A stretch of DNA of 6,813 bases from assembly GCA_031431235.1 (NCBI GenBank), contig JANPDA010000447.1:1-6813 (forward strand), in the 5' to 3' direction. How positions within the stretch are numbered: the first letter of the stretch is position 1; each line of letters opens with the position of its first letter. The position numbers and the translations under genes are program-made. Of this stretch, positions 5,871 to 6,813 are shown one piece after another. This DNA comes from JANNSW01 sp031431235. GTDB lineage: Bacteria; Pseudomonadota; Alphaproteobacteria; Rhizobiales; Hyphomicrobiaceae. The notes under the pieces were generated by a model. That model ran no database searches. It saw only the letters and a list, made by a program, of their open reading frames with translations, and was not told the DNA's origin.

Positions 5871-6813
5871 ATGGATGACGCGCCAAAGCGCCGGGCCGGC
5901 GGGCGGGCTCTGTCGGGGCGTGCGCTCGCGGCCTATATCCGGCTGGTCGATCGCACCAGTCGCCGCGTGCTCGAGCCGCCAGACGCGTGGGCGAGGATCC
6001 GCTCGGCCCGGCCGGCGATCATGGCCATGTGGCACGGCCAGTTCATGATGCTGGCGGCCTTCAATCCGCCGGACAATCCCTTGAGCATCATGGTCGCGCG
6101 CCACGGCGATGCCGAGCTGCTGGGGGTGGCGCTCGAAGAGTTCGGCTTGGAGCTGATCCGCGGAGCCGGAGCAGGCGTCAGGAAGCGCGATCGCGGCGGC
6201 GCGCAGGCACTCAGGGCCGCGCTGCGCACGCTCGAGCAAGGACGCTCGCTCGCGATGACGGCCGATATCCCGCCGGGCCCGGCGCGCAAGGCCGGCCTCG
6301 GAATCGTCACGCTCGCGCGCCTCTCGGGCCGTCCGATCCTGCCGGTTGCAGCCGCCAGCTCGCGCTTTCACGCGCTGCGGACCTGGAGCCGATTCACCAT
6401 CAACCTGCCCTACTCCAAGCTCGTCTATGCGGTCGGCGAGCCGATCGTGGTGCCCAGACAGGTCGGCGAGGAGGAGCTCGAGCGCTATCGCCAGCAGGTC
6501 GAGACCGCGCTCGATGCGACGACGAGGCGTGCCTATGAGCTGGCGGGAGCAACCGATCCCATGGCCGAGCGCGGCAAGCGCAAGGGAGCGGCGCTGACCC
6601 TCTACCGCGGCCTCACCCGGGTGATCGAGCCGGCTGCGCCACTCGTGCTCGGCTACCGCGAGCGGCATGGCAAGGAAGAGCCGGCGCGCCGCGGCGAGCG
6701 GCTCGGCACTGCGGGCATCTCGCGTCCGCAGGGCCGGCTCGTCTGGGTGCATGCGGCGAGCGTGGGTGAGACCAATGCGGTGTTGCCGCTGATCGCCCGG
6801 CTGCACGATGCCC
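5871..6813 (+). CDS. DUF374 acyltransferase-like domain fused in frame to WaaA Kdo transferase (N-terminal part, runs off the right edge)
   Basis: From ATG 5871 the frame is open for 314 codons to the window edge; a TGA at 5865-5867 closes it upstream. Residues about 20-228 match the DUF374 family (lysophospholipid acyltransferase-like): MWHGQF (53-58), VARHGDAELLG (75-85), RGGAQALR (108-115), MTADIPPGPARKAGLGIVTL (129-148) and SGRPILPVAAASSR (152-165). Residues about 240-314 match the start of WaaA (KdtA): LTLYRGLTRVIEPAAPLVL (242-260), GKEEPARRGERLG (267-279) and WVHAASVGETNAVLPLIARL (292-311), where Glu300 of the VGE motif corresponds to the proposed catalytic base. WaaA moves Kdo from CMP-Kdo to the lipid A precursor at the cytoplasmic face of the inner membrane. 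In related bacteria these are usually two adjacent genes. WaaA is about 420 residues, so some 350 should lie beyond the edge. An internal ATG at 6561 (Met231) could also give separate WaaA. No strong Shine-Dalgarno sequence precedes 5871. Confidence 0.85.
   Translation, partial: MDDAPKRRAGGRALSGRALAAYIRLVDRTSRRVLEPPDAWARIRSARPAIMAMWHGQFMMLAAFNPPDNPLSIMVARHGDAELLGVALEEFGLELIRGAGAGVRKRDRGGAQALRAALRTLEQGRSLAMTADIPPGPARKAGLGIVTLARLSGRPILPVAAASSRFHALRTWSRFTINLPYSKLVYAVGEPIVVPRQVGEEELERYRQQVETALDATTRRAYELAGATDPMAERGKRKGAALTLYRGLTRVIEPAAPLVLGYRERHGKEEPARRGERLGTAGISRPQGRLVWVHAASVGETNAVLPLIARLHDA

Noticed and set aside
5793..6806. 337-codon minus-strand frame opposite the DUF374-WaaA gene
   Set aside because: Arg/Ala/Asp-rich product without recognisable motifs, while the plus strand carries two clear families in one frame.

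Overview
The window is high-GC DNA with short intergenic gaps and looks alphaproteobacterial. The best lineage marker is an RcdA/DUF1465 protein on the minus strand at 3987-4538, a family tied to control of CtrA proteolysis in this class. A Kdo-transferase (WaaA) region shows a Gram-negative outer membrane with LPS. The order cannot be fixed from the sequence; Hyphomicrobiales or a related group is a guess.

Layout from left to right. (1) 1-590, minus: the N-terminal part of a Tat-exported family 5 (peptide/nickel type) ABC solute-binding protein, with its own Shine-Dalgarno sequence and a good sigma70-like promoter. (2) 684-3435, minus: three tandem EamA/DMT transporter paralogues of 308, 309 and 300 residues. 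Each junction is a 4-base ATGA overlap, so this is a translationally coupled operon made by local duplication. (3) 3436-3645: a divergent regulatory region with several GCATG-type palindromes. (4) 3646-3957, plus: a 103-residue protein of the small 'virulence factor' family (PF13769). (5) 3987-4538, minus: rcdA-like gene, convergent with the previous one. (6) 4539-4932: a 394-base stretch without a supported protein gene. It holds the rcdA upstream region, two CtrA-box-like sequences, a strong minus-strand intrinsic terminator and further hairpins that could be a small RNA or a structured 3' UTR. (7) 4933-5706, minus: a protein-tyrosine/dual-specificity-like phosphatase with an intact CX5R loop. 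(8) 5871 to the right edge, plus: a single open frame that starts as a DUF374 acyltransferase-like protein and continues without a stop into the N-terminal domain of WaaA (Kdo transferase).

The most unusual item is the DUF374-WaaA fusion. These are usually two neighbouring genes in Alphaproteobacteria, and here they share one frame up to the window edge. It fires divergently from the phosphatase gene, which suggests a small envelope/LPS locus. The three transporters, the Tat-exported binding protein and the PF13769 protein do not form an obvious pathway with it, and the substrates of the transport proteins cannot be read from the sequence. No mobile element, CRISPR array, tRNA or rRNA was seen.
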